From: Clostridium_AB sp036639235
Lineage (GTDB): Bacteria > Bacillota > Clostridia > Clostridiales > Caloramatoraceae
Assembly: GCF_036639235.1 (NCBI RefSeq)
Contig: NZ_JAVWJB010000003.1
Coordinates: forward strand, 38,248-102,247
Direction of reading: 5' to 3'
Length of the DNA: 64,000 nt
A program made the position numbers and the translations under genes. Of the stretch, positions 50,855 through 60,155 are shown one piece after another. The notes beneath the pieces were generated by a model that was not told the origin of the DNA, made no database searches, and was given only the letters and a program-made list of their open reading frames with translations. Positions within the stretch are counted from its first letter, which is position 1. The number at the start of each line of letters is the position of its first letter.

Positions 50855-51997
50855 ATGAAACTGTTTAAAAAGTTTAAAAAAGCAGGAGCACTACTTATGG
50901 CCCTAACTTTAGGATTATCACTTGCTTCTTGTTCTCAAGGGGGAGGAGAAGAAGTAGTACTTGCTTCAGCTAATCCGATGACAGGAGATTCAGCACAATT
51001 TGGAGACATGAAGGTTAAGGCTATGAATTTAGCTATTGACGAGGTTAATGCTAAGGGTGGTATTAACGGTAAGAAGGTAAGACTTATAGTTGAAGACGAT
51101 ACAGGTAACCCAAAAGAGGCTCCTAATGTAGCTCAAAAAATAACCTCAAATGACAGTATACTAGGAATCATAGGTCACTGGAATACAGCATGTACACTTG
51201 CTGCAAGAGGTATATACGAATCAGCAGGAATCCCAGTTATAACAGATATAGTTAATAAGGCAATTTCAGACGGAACAACACCTCATGTATATAGAATATC
51301 ACTTTCAGATAAGGAGCAGGCAGTTCAGTTAGCACAGCATTCATATAATGTTCTTGGAAAAAGAAAAGTAGCTATAATGCATTCAGCTAACGATTATGGA
51401 ACTAATCTAACAAGTGAATTTAAAAAAGAGTTTGAAAAGTTAGGTGGTAAGGTAGTAGCAACTGAAATGTACTTTGAAGGTCAATCAAAGGATTTTAGTC
51501 CTCAAATAACAAAAATCAAAGGTAAAAGTCCAGACCTTTTATTTGTTGCAGGTTACTATGTTGAAACTGCATTAATTGCACAGCAAAGTAAGTCACTAGG
51601 ACTAGAGGTTCAAATGCTTGGAACAGAAGGGATTAGTTCAGATGAGCTTATAAAGCTTGGTGGTAAATCAGTTGAAGGAATTGTTTTTGCAGGATTCTTC
51701 CACCCAGATATTGAGTTTAGTGGAACTAAGGAATTTGTTAAAGGCTTTAAAGAAAAATATCAAAAAGACCCAGACACATATGCAGCACTTGCATATGATT
51801 CTGCAAAGCTGTTTATTAAGGCTATAGAAGAAAAGGGTGAGGATAGAGCAGCTATTAAGGGATATTTAGATTCTGTTAAGGAGTATCAAGGAGTTGCAGG
51901 ACCTATAACATTTAAAAATAATGAAGTAGAAAGAAAAATTCTAATACTAACAGTTAAGGATGGTAAGATTGTACCAGCAGAAAAAGTAGGTAAATAA
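50855..51997 (+). CDS. livJ: Branched-chain amino acid ABC transporter, substrate-binding lipoprotein
   Basis: A 380-residue extracellular solute-binding lipoprotein. The signal sequence ends in the lipobox LASC with the lipidated cysteine at 26. The mature part is a LivJ/LivK-type periplasmic-binding fold: SANPMTGDSAQFGDMKVKAMNLAIDEVNAKGGI, VEDDTGNPKEAPNVAQKI and LFVAGYYVETALIAQQSKSLG. Leucine, isoleucine and valine are the usual ligands, though relatives bind other amino acids or amides. GGGGGATTT gives the ribosome site. It is first of the five-gene liv operon. Confidence 0.93.
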   Translation: MKLFKKFKKAGALLMALTLGLSLASCSQGGGEEVVLASANPMTGDSAQFGDMKVKAMNLAIDEVNAKGGINGKKVRLIVEDDTGNPKEAPNVAQKITSNDSILGIIGHWNTACTLAARGIYESAGIPVITDIVNKAISDGTTPHVYRISLSDKEQAVQLAQHSYNVLGKRKVAIMHSANDYGTNLTSEFKKEFEKLGGKVVATEMYFEGQSKDFSPQITKIKGKSPDLLFVAGYYVETALIAQQSKSLGLEVQMLGTEGISSDELIKLGGKSVEGIVFAGFFHPDIEFSGTKEFVKGFKEKYQKDPDTYAALAYDSAKLFIKAIEEKGEDRAAIKGYLDSVKEYQGVAGPITFKNNEVERKILILTVKDGKIVPAEKVGK

Positions 51998-52019
51998 TTA
52001 ATTTAAGGGAGGAAATAGT

Positions 52020-52892
52020 ATGTTTTTAGAACAGCTAAGTAATGGACTTGCCCTTGGCAGTATTTACGCTTTAACTGCAATAGGTTTTACCATGGTTTAT
52101 GGGATAATAAGTCTTATAAATTTTGCCCATGGGGATATTTATATGCTTGGGGCATTTATAACTCTTACCTGTGTTACACTTTTCAAAATGCCTATCATTG
52201 TTGCCTTCCTAATAGGGATGATAGGTGCAAGTTTGTTTGGTGTTTGCATGGCAAAGTTTGTATATAAGCCGCTTTTTAAAGCGGCTCGTATAAACTTGTT
52301 TCTCTGTGCTATAGGTGCAGCAATTTTCCTTGAAAACTTTGCAATGCTTGTATGGGGACCTGAAACAAAGTCATTTCCAGCAGTAATTCAAAATAGCACA
52401 TATTCAATTTTTTCTATGAAGTTTACTACAATTCAAATAGTAATATTTGTTATAGCTGCAGTGCTTGTTGGACTATTAACTTATATAGTTCAGTACACAA
52501 GGCTTGGCCGTGCTATGAGATGTACATCTCAGGATATGGATGCAGCAAGACTTATGGGTATTAATACAAATAAAATTGTATACTTTACATTTGCAATTGG
52601 TTCAGCCCTAGGGGCAGCAGCAGGAATACTTGTAGGAATGTATTATCAGGCAGCATATCCTATGATGGGATTTATGGCAGGACTTAAGGCATTTATAGCT
52701 GCTGTAATTGGAGGAATTGGAAGTATTCCTGGGGCAATGCTTGGTGGACTTATTATGGGAGTATCTGAAAGTCTTGGAGCTGCATATATATCTTCAGGGT
52801 ATAGAGATGCAATTGCATTTGTAATACTTATTGCAATACTTCTTATTAAGCCAACTGGTATATTTGGAAAATCAGTTAAGGAAAAGGTATAG
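52020..52892 (+). CDS. livH: Branched-chain amino acid ABC transporter permease LivH
   Basis: A 290-residue membrane permease with eight or so helices. LEQLSNGLALGSIYALTAIGFTMVYGIISLINFAHGDIYMLGAF is the LivH signature, and the cytoplasmic RCTSQDMDAARLMGINTNKI loop contacts the ATPases. GGGAGG precedes the ATG, and the gene lies 13 bases before livM. It forms the channel with LivM. Confidence 0.95.
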   Translation: MFLEQLSNGLALGSIYALTAIGFTMVYGIISLINFAHGDIYMLGAFITLTCVTLFKMPIIVAFLIGMIGASLFGVCMAKFVYKPLFKAARINLFLCAIGAAIFLENFAMLVWGPETKSFPAVIQNSTYSIFSMKFTTIQIVIFVIAAVLVGLLTYIVQYTRLGRAMRCTSQDMDAARLMGINTNKIVYFTFAIGSALGAAAGILVGMYYQAAYPMMGFMAGLKAFIAAVIGGIGSIPGAMLGGLIMGVSESLGAAYISSGYRDAIAFVILIAILLIKPTGIFGKSVKEKV

Positions 52893-52905
52893 GAGGTGTA
52901 TGTAA

Positions 52906-53958
52906 ATGGATTTTTTAAAGGTTGTTTTTAATCTTGTTTTAGCTTCAGGAATACTCTTTTTATGTATTAAATTCCTATCAAAATTCTTTGATTTTTCAAC
53001 AGATAAAATTGTTGGTTTAGATGATAAAAAGAAAAAGATCTTAATAATAGGAACTTGCATTGTAATGCTTATTTTCCCAGTTATAGCCCAGAGTCAGGCA
53101 TATGTACTAAGAACTAGTGTTGTTATACTTTTATACGTTGTACTAGCGTTAAGTCTTAATTTTGTACTTGGATTTGCGGGACAATTATCTATGGGACATG
53201 CTGCATTTTATGCAATAGGAGCATATACAGTTGCTATACTAACAGTTGATTTAAGAATGAATTTTTGGCTTGCACTTATAGCAGCAGCAATAGTGGCAGG
53301 ATTATTTGGATTCATCCTAGGTATGCCAACACTTAGGCTTAAGGGAGATTATCTAGCTATTGTAACTATTGGGTTTGGCGAAATAGTAAGGCTTGTTCTT
53401 ATTAACTGGATAGATGTAACTAAGGGGCCATCAGGAATTCCAGGAATACCATCACCTAGTATATTTTCATTTAAGATAAATACAAATATAGAGTATTACT
53501 ATCTTATATTAACACTAGTTTTTGTGACTATTTATATATCATATAAGCTACTTAATTCAAGACTTGGTAGAGGGCTTATAGCAGTACGTGATGATGAAAT
53601 AGCAGCAGATGCTATGGGTGTTAATGTAACTTATCTTAAGGTATTAGCATTTGTACTTGGGGCTATACTTGCAGGACTTGCTGGAGGCTTCTTTGCATCA
53701 TTTGTACACTATGTTAACCCGGATAACTTTACTTATATGGAATCGGTTTCTATATTATGTATGGTTGTACTTGGAGGACTTGGAAGTATACCAGGGGTTA
53801 TTCTTGGAGCTGCCATATTAACACTACTACCAGAGGCATTAAGAGATGTTGCAACATATAGATATGCAATATACGGAATTCTACTTGCTCTTATGATGAT
53901 AATGAGGCCTCAAGGAATGATAAGTATGAGTAAGTTGAAAAGGAGGGCTAAATCGTGA
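52906..53958 (+). CDS. livM: Branched-chain amino acid ABC transporter permease LivM
   Basis: A 350-residue permease partner of LivH. After an extra N-terminal helix and a charged loop (about 1-45) come the typical segments LNFVLGFAGQLSMGHAAFYAIGAYT, TLRLKGDYLAIVTIGFGEIVRL and the ATPase-contact loop VRDDEIAADAMGVNVTYLK. AGGAGGTG precedes the ATG. The stop overlaps the livG GTG in GTGA, a 4-base overlap that couples the genes. Confidence 0.95.
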   Translation: MDFLKVVFNLVLASGILFLCIKFLSKFFDFSTDKIVGLDDKKKKILIIGTCIVMLIFPVIAQSQAYVLRTSVVILLYVVLALSLNFVLGFAGQLSMGHAAFYAIGAYTVAILTVDLRMNFWLALIAAAIVAGLFGFILGMPTLRLKGDYLAIVTIGFGEIVRLVLINWIDVTKGPSGIPGIPSPSIFSFKINTNIEYYYLILTLVFVTIYISYKLLNSRLGRGLIAVRDDEIAADAMGVNVTYLKVLAFVLGAILAGLAGGFFASFVHYVNPDNFTYMESVSILCMVVLGGLGSIPGVILGAAILTLLPEALRDVATYRYAIYGILLALMMIMRPQGMISMSKLKRRAKS

Positions 53959-54725
53959 GATTACTTGAAACCAAAAATTTAACTAAAATATTTGGAGGAC
54001 TAACAGCTGTTAATGCAGTAGACTTTCATGTAGATGAAGGTGAAATCGTTAGTTTAATTGGGCCAAACGGTGCAGGTAAGACAACCTTCTTTAACTTAGT
54101 AACAGGAATTTACGAACCAACAGAAGGGGAAGTTAATTTCCTTGAAAAAAGTATAGTTGGGGAGAAAACATATAAAATAACTAGACTAGGTATTGGAAGA
54201 ACATTTCAGAATATAAGGCTTTTTAATACTATGAGCGTATTTGAAAATGTACTTTTAGGTCAGCATTGTAGAGGAAAGTCTAATATATTTAATACTTTAC
54301 TTGGAACTAAGTCTGTTAAGGAAGAGGAAAGATTAGCTAGGGAAAAAGCCTTTGAACTTCTTGAATTTGTAGGGCTTTATGATAAGAGGGATGAAATAGC
54401 AACTTCACTTCCATACGGTCATCAAAGAAGGGTAGAAATAGCAAGGGCACTTGCAACAGACCCTAAGGTAATTCTTCTTGATGAACCTGCAGCTGGAATG
54501 AATACAGGGGAAAAAAGAGAAATGGAGAAGTTTATCCACAAAATAAGGGAAAGTGGATACACTGTTATTTTAATTGAACATGATATTAAGCTTGTTATGA
54601 GCGTTTCGGATAGGGTTGTAGTTCTTGACTATGGTAATAAGATTGCAGATGGAACCCCTAGTGAAGTGCAGCAAAATGAAAAGGTTATCTCAGCTTATTT
54701 AGGTGGAGGTGAAAAGGATGCTTAA
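53955..54725 (+). CDS. livG: Branched-chain amino acid ABC transporter ATPase LivG
   Basis: A 256-residue ABC ATPase with Walker A GPNGAGKTT, the signature LPYGHQRRVEIARAL (LSGGQ replaced by LPYGH, usual for LivG), Walker B VILLDEPAAGMN and the switch histidine in LIEHDIKLVM. GTG start overlapping livM by 4 bases with AAAAGGAGG upstream. It pairs with LivF to power the transporter. Confidence 0.95.
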   Translation: MRLLETKNLTKIFGGLTAVNAVDFHVDEGEIVSLIGPNGAGKTTFFNLVTGIYEPTEGEVNFLEKSIVGEKTYKITRLGIGRTFQNIRLFNTMSVFENVLLGQHCRGKSNIFNTLLGTKSVKEEERLAREKAFELLEFVGLYDKRDEIATSLPYGHQRRVEIARALATDPKVILLDEPAAGMNTGEKREMEKFIHKIRESGYTVILIEHDIKLVMSVSDRVVVLDYGNKIADGTPSEVQQNEKVISAYLGGGEKDA

Positions 54726-55425
54726 GGTTAATGAACTTGATGTGTTTTATGGAGGAATTCATGCCCTTAATAAGTTAAGCTTTGAGGTGAAAGAGGGGGA
54801 GATAGTAACCTTAGTTGGAAGTAATGGTGCAGGTAAAAGTACAGTTTTAAAAAGCATTTCAAACCTTATAAAAATAAGGGGAGGGAGCATTATTTTTGAA
54901 GAGGAGGATATTACTAAAACTCCATCTGAAAAAATAGTAGGCAAAGGCCTTATTCATGTACCAGAGGGAAGAAGAATATTTAATAAGTTAACTGTTGAAG
55001 AAAACCTTTTAATGGGAGCTTATCTTAGAAAGAATAAGGCTGAAATTAAGGAAGATCTTGATTATGTTTATACGTTATTTTCAAGGTTAAAGGAAAGAAA
55101 AAAGCAAATGGGAGGAACCTTAAGTGGAGGGGAACAGCAGATGCTTGCTATTGGCCGTGGAATAATGTCTAGGCCAAAGCTTTTAGCACTTGATGAACCA
55201 TCTATGGGACTTGCTCCAATAGTAATTGATGAGATATTTAGTGCAATTAAAGGCCTTAACAAAAAAGGCTTAACAGTTTTACTTGTTGAGCAAAATGCTA
55301 ACATAGCTCTATCAATAGCTGATAGAGGATATGTTATAGAAACAGGTAGTGTTGCATTTGATGGAACAGGAAGTGACCTATTAGTAGATGATAGGGTTAA
55401 GAAGATTTATCTTGGAGAAGAGTAA
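54718..55425 (+). CDS. livF: Branched-chain amino acid ABC transporter ATPase LivF
   Basis: A 235-residue ABC ATPase: Walker A GSNGAGKST, signature LSGGEQQMLAIGRGIM, Walker B LLALDEPSMGLAP and LVEQNANIAL. VPEGRRIFNKLTVEENLLMGAY is typical LivF. I set the start at the ATG at 54718, just after GGAGGTGAAAA; an upstream GTG at 54703 overlaps that ribosome site. It overlaps livG by 8 bases and is last in the operon. A Trp T-box promoter begins 14 bases after its stop. Confidence 0.95.
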   Translation: MLKVNELDVFYGGIHALNKLSFEVKEGEIVTLVGSNGAGKSTVLKSISNLIKIRGGSIIFEEEDITKTPSEKIVGKGLIHVPEGRRIFNKLTVEENLLMGAYLRKNKAEIKEDLDYVYTLFSRLKERKKQMGGTLSGGEQQMLAIGRGIMSRPKLLALDEPSMGLAPIVIDEIFSAIKGLNKKGLTVLLVEQNANIALSIADRGYVIETGSVAFDGTGSDLLVDDRVKKIYLGEE

Positions 55426-55439
55426 TTTTAAAATAGGTG

Positions 55440-55468
55440 TTGACATTTTTAATTGAGTGGCATAGAAT
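55440..55468 (+). promoter_or_regulatory. Promoter of the trp operon
   Basis: TTGACA (55440-55445), 17 bases, TAGAAT (55463-55468): close to consensus, start near 55475 just before the T-box leader. Confidence 0.85.
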
Positions 55469-55484
55469 GAATGAAAAGTTAAAT

Positions 55485-55755
55485 TTTACTATAAATCATT
55501 GAGTAAGAGAAGTAGGTATTCTGGAGAATTCAGAGAGCTGGTGGTAGGTGTGAACCAGTTTTGAAGGGATAGTGAATGGACTTACGAGAGGAAACTGAAA
55601 TCAGATGAGAGTAGGGGACACGGCTTCCACCGTTAAAGGGATAAGATATCGAAATTAATTTCTGTATCTGATTGAGATAAGTACAACTGTACTTAATTGA
55701 GGTGGCACCGCGTGTTTATTCGCCCTCTATAGGAATTCCTATAGGGGGCTTTAAT
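55485..55755 (+). ncRNA. T-box riboswitch specific for tRNA-Trp
   Basis: A classic T-box leader. Stem I is closed by GTAAG (55503-55507) with CTTAC (55581-55585) and has the AGAGAGCTGG and TTTGAAGG features. The specifier codon is TGG (Trp) at 55577-55579 in GTGAATGGACT. The T-box core GGTGGCACCGCG is at 55701-55712. Uncharged tRNA-Trp pairing there should stop the terminator at 55722 from forming and turn on trpEGDCFBA. Confidence 0.95.
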
Positions 55756-55760
55756 TTTTT
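55722..55760 (+). terminator. T-box terminator before trpE
   Basis: Arms around CCTATAGG sequences (55722-55734 with 55737-55749) followed by a T-rich tract. It is the alternative structure to the T-box antiterminator. Confidence 0.88.
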
Positions 55761-55772
55761 TGGAGGTGTTTT

Positions 55773-57191
55773 ATGAATTTATCAAGCCAGGAATTTAATA
55801 GGTTAAAAATTGAAGGTAGCGAGTTTGTTGTTTATATAGACGTTAACTCAGACGAACTAACTCCAATTGGAGTATTTCAAAGACTTAAGAGTAAGAACAA
55901 GGCATTACTTGAAAGTATGGAAAATGGATATGTAAGGTCAAGATATTCAATTATTGCAATAGATCCATACAAGAAGGTTTTTGGAACAGGGAGAGATATA
56001 ACAATTATCAGTAATGGGGAAACAGTAATTTCTGAGGAGGACCCTATTAGTTATTTTAAAAATGATATTAACAAAAGCATAGAAGGTTCTCTTCCCTTTG
56101 TGGGAGGTGCTATAGGGTATTTTGGATACGATATTAAAAGTCTATATGAAAACATTGGAGAGACAAAGTATGATCCTATAAAAGTACCTGACTATTATTT
56201 TATGTACTACAAAACCTATATTATTTTTGACCACTTAACAGATACGATTTTTATAGGGAAAACAGTTCAACTAGGAGAAGATGTATCATACGAAGAGTGT
56301 AGAGATGCCCTAGAGAAAATAAAGGATTCAATTTTAATGGAGAAGCCTATAACTCCTATAGAAAATGAAAGCCAGATTGTTTTTGAAAGTAATACTAGTG
56401 AGGAAGAATTTAAGTCTATGGTTACAAGGGCTAAGGAATATATAGAAATAGGGGATATATTCCAGGTTGTACTATCACAAAGATTCTCAGCAACTATTAA
56501 GGGAGACGAGTTTTTTCTATATAGAAAGCTAAGAAGATTTAACCCTTCACCTTATATGTTTTATATAGAGTTTGATGGGTTTACAATTTTAGGCTCATCT
56601 CCTGAAAGCTTAGTTAAGGTAGAGGGAAGAAATATTATAACTAACCCAATTGCAGGTACTAGAAAAAGAGGAAAGTCAGATATGGAAGATGAGGAGATTA
56701 TTAAAGGTCTTTTAGAAGATGAAAAGGAAAGGGCAGAACATTTAATGCTTGTAGACCTTGGTAGAAATGACATAGGAAAAGTTAGTGAAATATCAAGCGT
56801 TAATGTAGAGTCTCTTTTAAAGCCAGAGAAGTTCTCAAGTGTAATACATTTAACTGCTAAGGTAAGTGGGAAGCTTAAGGAGAATCTTCACCCACTAGAT
56901 GGATTTACATCAGTATTCCCAGCAGGAACATTATCTGGTGCACCTAAAATTAGAGCTATGGAGATAATTAATGAACTTGAGAAGGAGAAAAGGGGAGTAT
57001 ATGGAGGTGCAATAGGCTATATGTCCTTTAACGGGAACATAGACTTTGCAATTGCAATTAGATGTGGACTTATTAAGAATAACAAAATATATATTCAATC
57101 AGGTGCAGGTGTTGTATATGACTCTGTAGAGGAAAGGGAATACGAAGAAACTAAAAGTAAGGCTTTATCAGTAATGGAGGTGCTTTCATGA
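55773..57191 (+). CDS. trpE: Anthranilate synthase component I
   Basis: TrpE makes anthranilate from chorismate using ammonia from TrpG. The 472 residues contain the LLES motif (45-48) that binds feedback tryptophan in known TrpE proteins, so allosteric inhibition is likely kept. FQVVLSQRFSATI, GSSPESLVKVEGR, NPIAGTRKRG and FPAGTLSGAPKIRAMEII are the catalytic chorismate-binding segments. TGGAGGT precedes the ATG. It overlaps trpG by 4 bases. First gene of trpE-G-D-C-F-B-A under T-box control. Confidence 0.97.
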   Translation: MNLSSQEFNRLKIEGSEFVVYIDVNSDELTPIGVFQRLKSKNKALLESMENGYVRSRYSIIAIDPYKKVFGTGRDITIISNGETVISEEDPISYFKNDINKSIEGSLPFVGGAIGYFGYDIKSLYENIGETKYDPIKVPDYYFMYYKTYIIFDHLTDTIFIGKTVQLGEDVSYEECRDALEKIKDSILMEKPITPIENESQIVFESNTSEEEFKSMVTRAKEYIEIGDIFQVVLSQRFSATIKGDEFFLYRKLRRFNPSPYMFYIEFDGFTILGSSPESLVKVEGRNIITNPIAGTRKRGKSDMEDEEIIKGLLEDEKERAEHLMLVDLGRNDIGKVSEISSVNVESLLKPEKFSSVIHLTAKVSGKLKENLHPLDGFTSVFPAGTLSGAPKIRAMEIINELEKEKRGVYGGAIGYMSFNGNIDFAIAIRCGLIKNNKIYIQSGAGVVYDSVEEREYEETKSKALSVMEVLS

Positions 57192-57766
57192 TACTTTTAA
57201 TAGATAATTATGATTCATTTACCTATAACGTATATCAGTATGTAAGTGAATTTTACAATGATGTTGTTGTTTATAGAAATGACAAAATATCAATTGATGA
57301 AATAAAATCATTAAACCCAAGTGGAATTATTATTTCACCAGGACCTAAGACTCCAAGTGAAGCTGGTATATCAAAAAAGGTTATTGAAACCTTTTATAAT
57401 AGGGTGCCTATTCTAGGTATTTGCCTTGGTCATCAGTCTATAGGAGAGGTTTTTGGATGTGATGTAGTTAAGGCTAGTAGAATAATGCATGGTAAGGTTT
57501 CTGATGTTTACCATAATGGGGATGGAATATTTGAAGGGGTAAACACTCCAACAACTGTTATGAGATACCATTCACTAATAGTTACTAAAATAGATGAAAA
57601 TAAGGAATTAGTAGTAACAGCATTAACTAAGGAAGGTGAAGTTATGGCATTAAAACACAGGAAATATCCAGTGTATGGAATGCAATTTCATCCAGAATCT
57701 ATATTTACAAAGGAAGGCAAAAAAATGATTAAAAACTTTATAAATATAGTTAATAGGGAGTGTTAG
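57188..57766 (+). CDS. trpG: Anthranilate synthase component II (glutamine amidotransferase)
   Basis: TrpG hydrolyses glutamine to give ammonia to TrpE. The 192-residue class I amidotransferase has DNYDSFTYNVYQYV, the nucleophile cysteine in LGICLGHQSIGE, and the His-Glu pair in YGMQFHPESIFT. A PabA role (folate) is possible in some species because the subunit can be shared, but the position between trpE and trpD supports tryptophan synthesis. It overlaps trpE by 4 bases and ends one base before trpD. Confidence 0.95.
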   Translation: MILLIDNYDSFTYNVYQYVSEFYNDVVVYRNDKISIDEIKSLNPSGIIISPGPKTPSEAGISKKVIETFYNRVPILGICLGHQSIGEVFGCDVVKASRIMHGKVSDVYHNGDGIFEGVNTPTTVMRYHSLIVTKIDENKELVVTALTKEGEVMALKHRKYPVYGMQFHPESIFTKEGKKMIKNFINIVNREC

Positions 57767-57767
57767 T

Positions 57768-58784
57768 ATGGGAGTTTTAAAGGAATATATTCTAAAAACA
57801 GTTAATAAGGAGGGTCTATCTATTGAGGAGGCTAAGGAGGTTTGTAAGTATTTACTTCACTCTAGTGCAACCCAGTCAGAGATAGGAGGACTACTATTAT
57901 CCCTGAAGACCAAGGGAGAAAGCAGTGAGGAAATAGCAGGAATGGCACTTGCTATGAAGGAGGAAGGGAAAAAGTTTAGAAAAATAGATGGTTTTGTTAT
58001 GGATAACTGTGGTACAGGGGGAGATAAGCTATCAACATTTAATATATCTACTACCTGCTCCTTTGTACTTGCAGCATCAGGGGTTAAGGTTGCAAAGCAT
58101 GGAAATAGGTCAATATCAAGTAAAAGCGGAAGTAGTGATTTACTTACACATTTAGGAGTTAACATAAACATTCCTGATAATAGAATAGAAGAAATACTTC
58201 AAGATGTCGGAATAGTCTTTTTATTTGCACCAAATATGCATCCACTTCTTAAGAATATTATGCAAACAAGATTAGATTTAGGGGTACCTACAGTATTTAA
58301 TTTACTTGGACCACTAATAAATCCAGTTGAAATTAATGGACAGATGATAGGTGTATATAGTGAGGAACTAGTAGATAGAATGTGCAATATACTTTCAATT
58401 CTAGGAAGAGAAACAGCAGTGGTTGTTAATGGTTATGGTGGAATGGATGAGGCATCACTTGAGGGAGATAATCATATAGCATATCTAAAAAACGGAGAAA
58501 TAAAAAGACTAATAGTTAATGGGAAGGACTATGGTCTTATGAATGCTAAGAATTCATCACTTATAGGTGGGGAGCCAAGTGAAAATGCATTAATAACTAG
58601 AAGCATTTTAAGCGGGGAAAAAGGTCCTAGGCGAGATGTTGTAATACTAAATTCAGCAATTGGACTTGTAGCCTCAGGTATGTGTAGTGATATTCAAGAT
58701 GCAGTTCAAATAGTAACCTATGCAATAGATTCTGGGAAGGCACTTGAGAAGCTTAACCTATTAGTAAAGGAGAGTAATAGATAA
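57768..58784 (+). CDS. trpD: Anthranilate phosphoribosyltransferase
   Basis: TrpD couples anthranilate to phosphoribosyl pyrophosphate. The 338 residues show DNCGTGGDKLSTFNIST (PRPP loop), KHGNRSISSKSGSSDLLTHLG and GPLINPVEINGQMIGVYS. AATAGGGAG precedes the ATG. It overlaps the trpC ATG by one base (TAATG). All key residues expected for the family are present. Confidence 0.96.
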   Translation: MGVLKEYILKTVNKEGLSIEEAKEVCKYLLHSSATQSEIGGLLLSLKTKGESSEEIAGMALAMKEEGKKFRKIDGFVMDNCGTGGDKLSTFNISTTCSFVLAASGVKVAKHGNRSISSKSGSSDLLTHLGVNINIPDNRIEEILQDVGIVFLFAPNMHPLLKNIMQTRLDLGVPTVFNLLGPLINPVEINGQMIGVYSEELVDRMCNILSILGRETAVVVNGYGGMDEASLEGDNHIAYLKNGEIKRLIVNGKDYGLMNAKNSSLIGGEPSENALITRSILSGEKGPRRDVVILNSAIGLVASGMCSDIQDAVQIVTYAIDSGKALEKLNLLVKESNR

Positions 58785-59533
58785 TGGCAACTATATTAGA
58801 GGAAATAGTTTCATACAAGAAAGATGTTTTAAGTAAAATAAACAAATCCCCAATATCCTTTATAGATAGGGTTAAATCATCAAAAGGAATGGCAGTTATT
58901 GCAGAGATTAAGAGGGCATCACCATCTAAGGGAGACTTAAATATTGATCTAGACCCAAGATTACTTGCAAGGGAGTACGAGGAGAGTGGTGCAAGTGCCA
59001 TATCAGTATTAACAGAGGATAAGTACTTTAAAGGAAGTTACAAGGATTTATTAGAGGTTAGACTTGAAACTAGTTTACCTATTCTATGTAAGGACTTTAT
59101 AGTTGATAGGGTTCAAATAGACATAGCATATAAGTTAGGAGCAGATATTATTCTTCTTATAGCTGCATGTTTAGATGATTATGAATTAAGTGACTTATAT
59201 AGTTATGCATTAAGTTATGGGCTAAACATAATTATTGAGGTTCACAGTAAAGAAGAGATTCACAGAGGACTTAAGCTAAACCCAAGCATAATAGGAATTA
59301 ACAACAGAAATCTTAAAACCTTTAAAACAGATATAAGGGTAACAGGGGAATTAATAAAGGAGCTTAAGGGATTTAAGGGTATTGTAATTAGCGAAAGTGG
59401 GATTAAGTCAAATGAGGATATTAGGTATTTGAAGAATCTTGGAGTAGATTGTGTACTAGTAGGTGAAAGCTTTGTAACCTCAAATAGTCTTAAAGATAAG
59501 ATTCTAGAAATAAGAGATGTTGAAAATGACTAG
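58784..59533 (+). CDS. trpC: Indole-3-glycerol phosphate synthase
   Basis: TrpC closes the indole ring to form indole-3-glycerol phosphate. This 249-residue TIM barrel has AEIKRASPSKGDL, LCKDFIVDRVQI, IEVHSKEEIHR, GINNRNLKTFKTD and ISESGIKSNEDI, each carrying an expected catalytic or phosphate-binding residue. It starts on the trpD stop and overlaps the beginning of trpF. Confidence 0.97.
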   Translation: MATILEEIVSYKKDVLSKINKSPISFIDRVKSSKGMAVIAEIKRASPSKGDLNIDLDPRLLAREYEESGASAISVLTEDKYFKGSYKDLLEVRLETSLPILCKDFIVDRVQIDIAYKLGADIILLIAACLDDYELSDLYSYALSYGLNIIIEVHSKEEIHRGLKLNPSIIGINNRNLKTFKTDIRVTGELIKELKGFKGIVISESGIKSNEDIRYLKNLGVDCVLVGESFVTSNSLKDKILEIRDVEND

Positions 59534-60155
59534 GGTAAAAATATGTGGAATCAAAGAATTAGAAACAATTAGGGCTATAAATAACTTAAATATAGATGGG
59601 GTAGGGATAGTCTTTGCCAAAAGCAAAAGAGAAATAAGTTTAGAGAGGGCAAGGATTCTTACAGATGCTCTTAGAAGCGGAATTGAAAGAATAGGGGTAT
59701 TTGTTAATGAGGATATTAATAGGATTAACTATTTAGTTAATGCACTTAAGCTAGACTTTGTTCAGCTTCATGGTGATGAGGATGCTTCATATATATCTAA
59801 GGTTAATTGTAGGGTTATGAAAGCGTTTTCTATAAATGAGGAAAGTGATCTTATTAAAATAGATGACTTTAAGAATGTACAGAGAATACTACTTGATGCT
59901 AAGTGTGAAGTTTATAGAGGGGGAGAGGGGAAGGCATTTGACTGGAACGTATTAAGAGGCCTTAAGAGGGAGCACAGAGACAAGTTAGTATTAGCAGGTG
60001 GACTTAATAGTACCAATGTTCAGGATGCTATAAAACTAGTTAATCCTTATATGGTAGATGTAAGTTCAGGAGTTGAAATAAATAATACAAAAAGTATATG
60101 TCTTATAGAAAAATTTATAGAAAAAGTAAAGGGGGATAAAAATGGAAGGGTATAA
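59526..60155 (+). CDS. trpF: Phosphoribosylanthranilate isomerase
   Basis: TrpF isomerises phosphoribosylanthranilate. The 209-residue barrel begins MTRVKICGI with the catalytic cysteine, continues with GIVFAKSKREIS, FVQLHGDED and LDAKCEVYRGGEGKAFDW (aspartate and glycine loop), and ends VDVSSGVEINNTKS. I prefer the ATG at 59526 because family members begin right at this motif; another ATG at 59517 is possible. It overlaps trpC by 8 bases and trpB by 14. Confidence 0.95.
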   Translation: MTRVKICGIKELETIRAINNLNIDGVGIVFAKSKREISLERARILTDALRSGIERIGVFVNEDINRINYLVNALKLDFVQLHGDEDASYISKVNCRVMKAFSINEESDLIKIDDFKNVQRILLDAKCEVYRGGEGKAFDWNVLRGLKREHRDKLVLAGGLNSTNVQDAIKLVNPYMVDVSSGVEINNTKSICLIEKFIEKVKGDKNGRV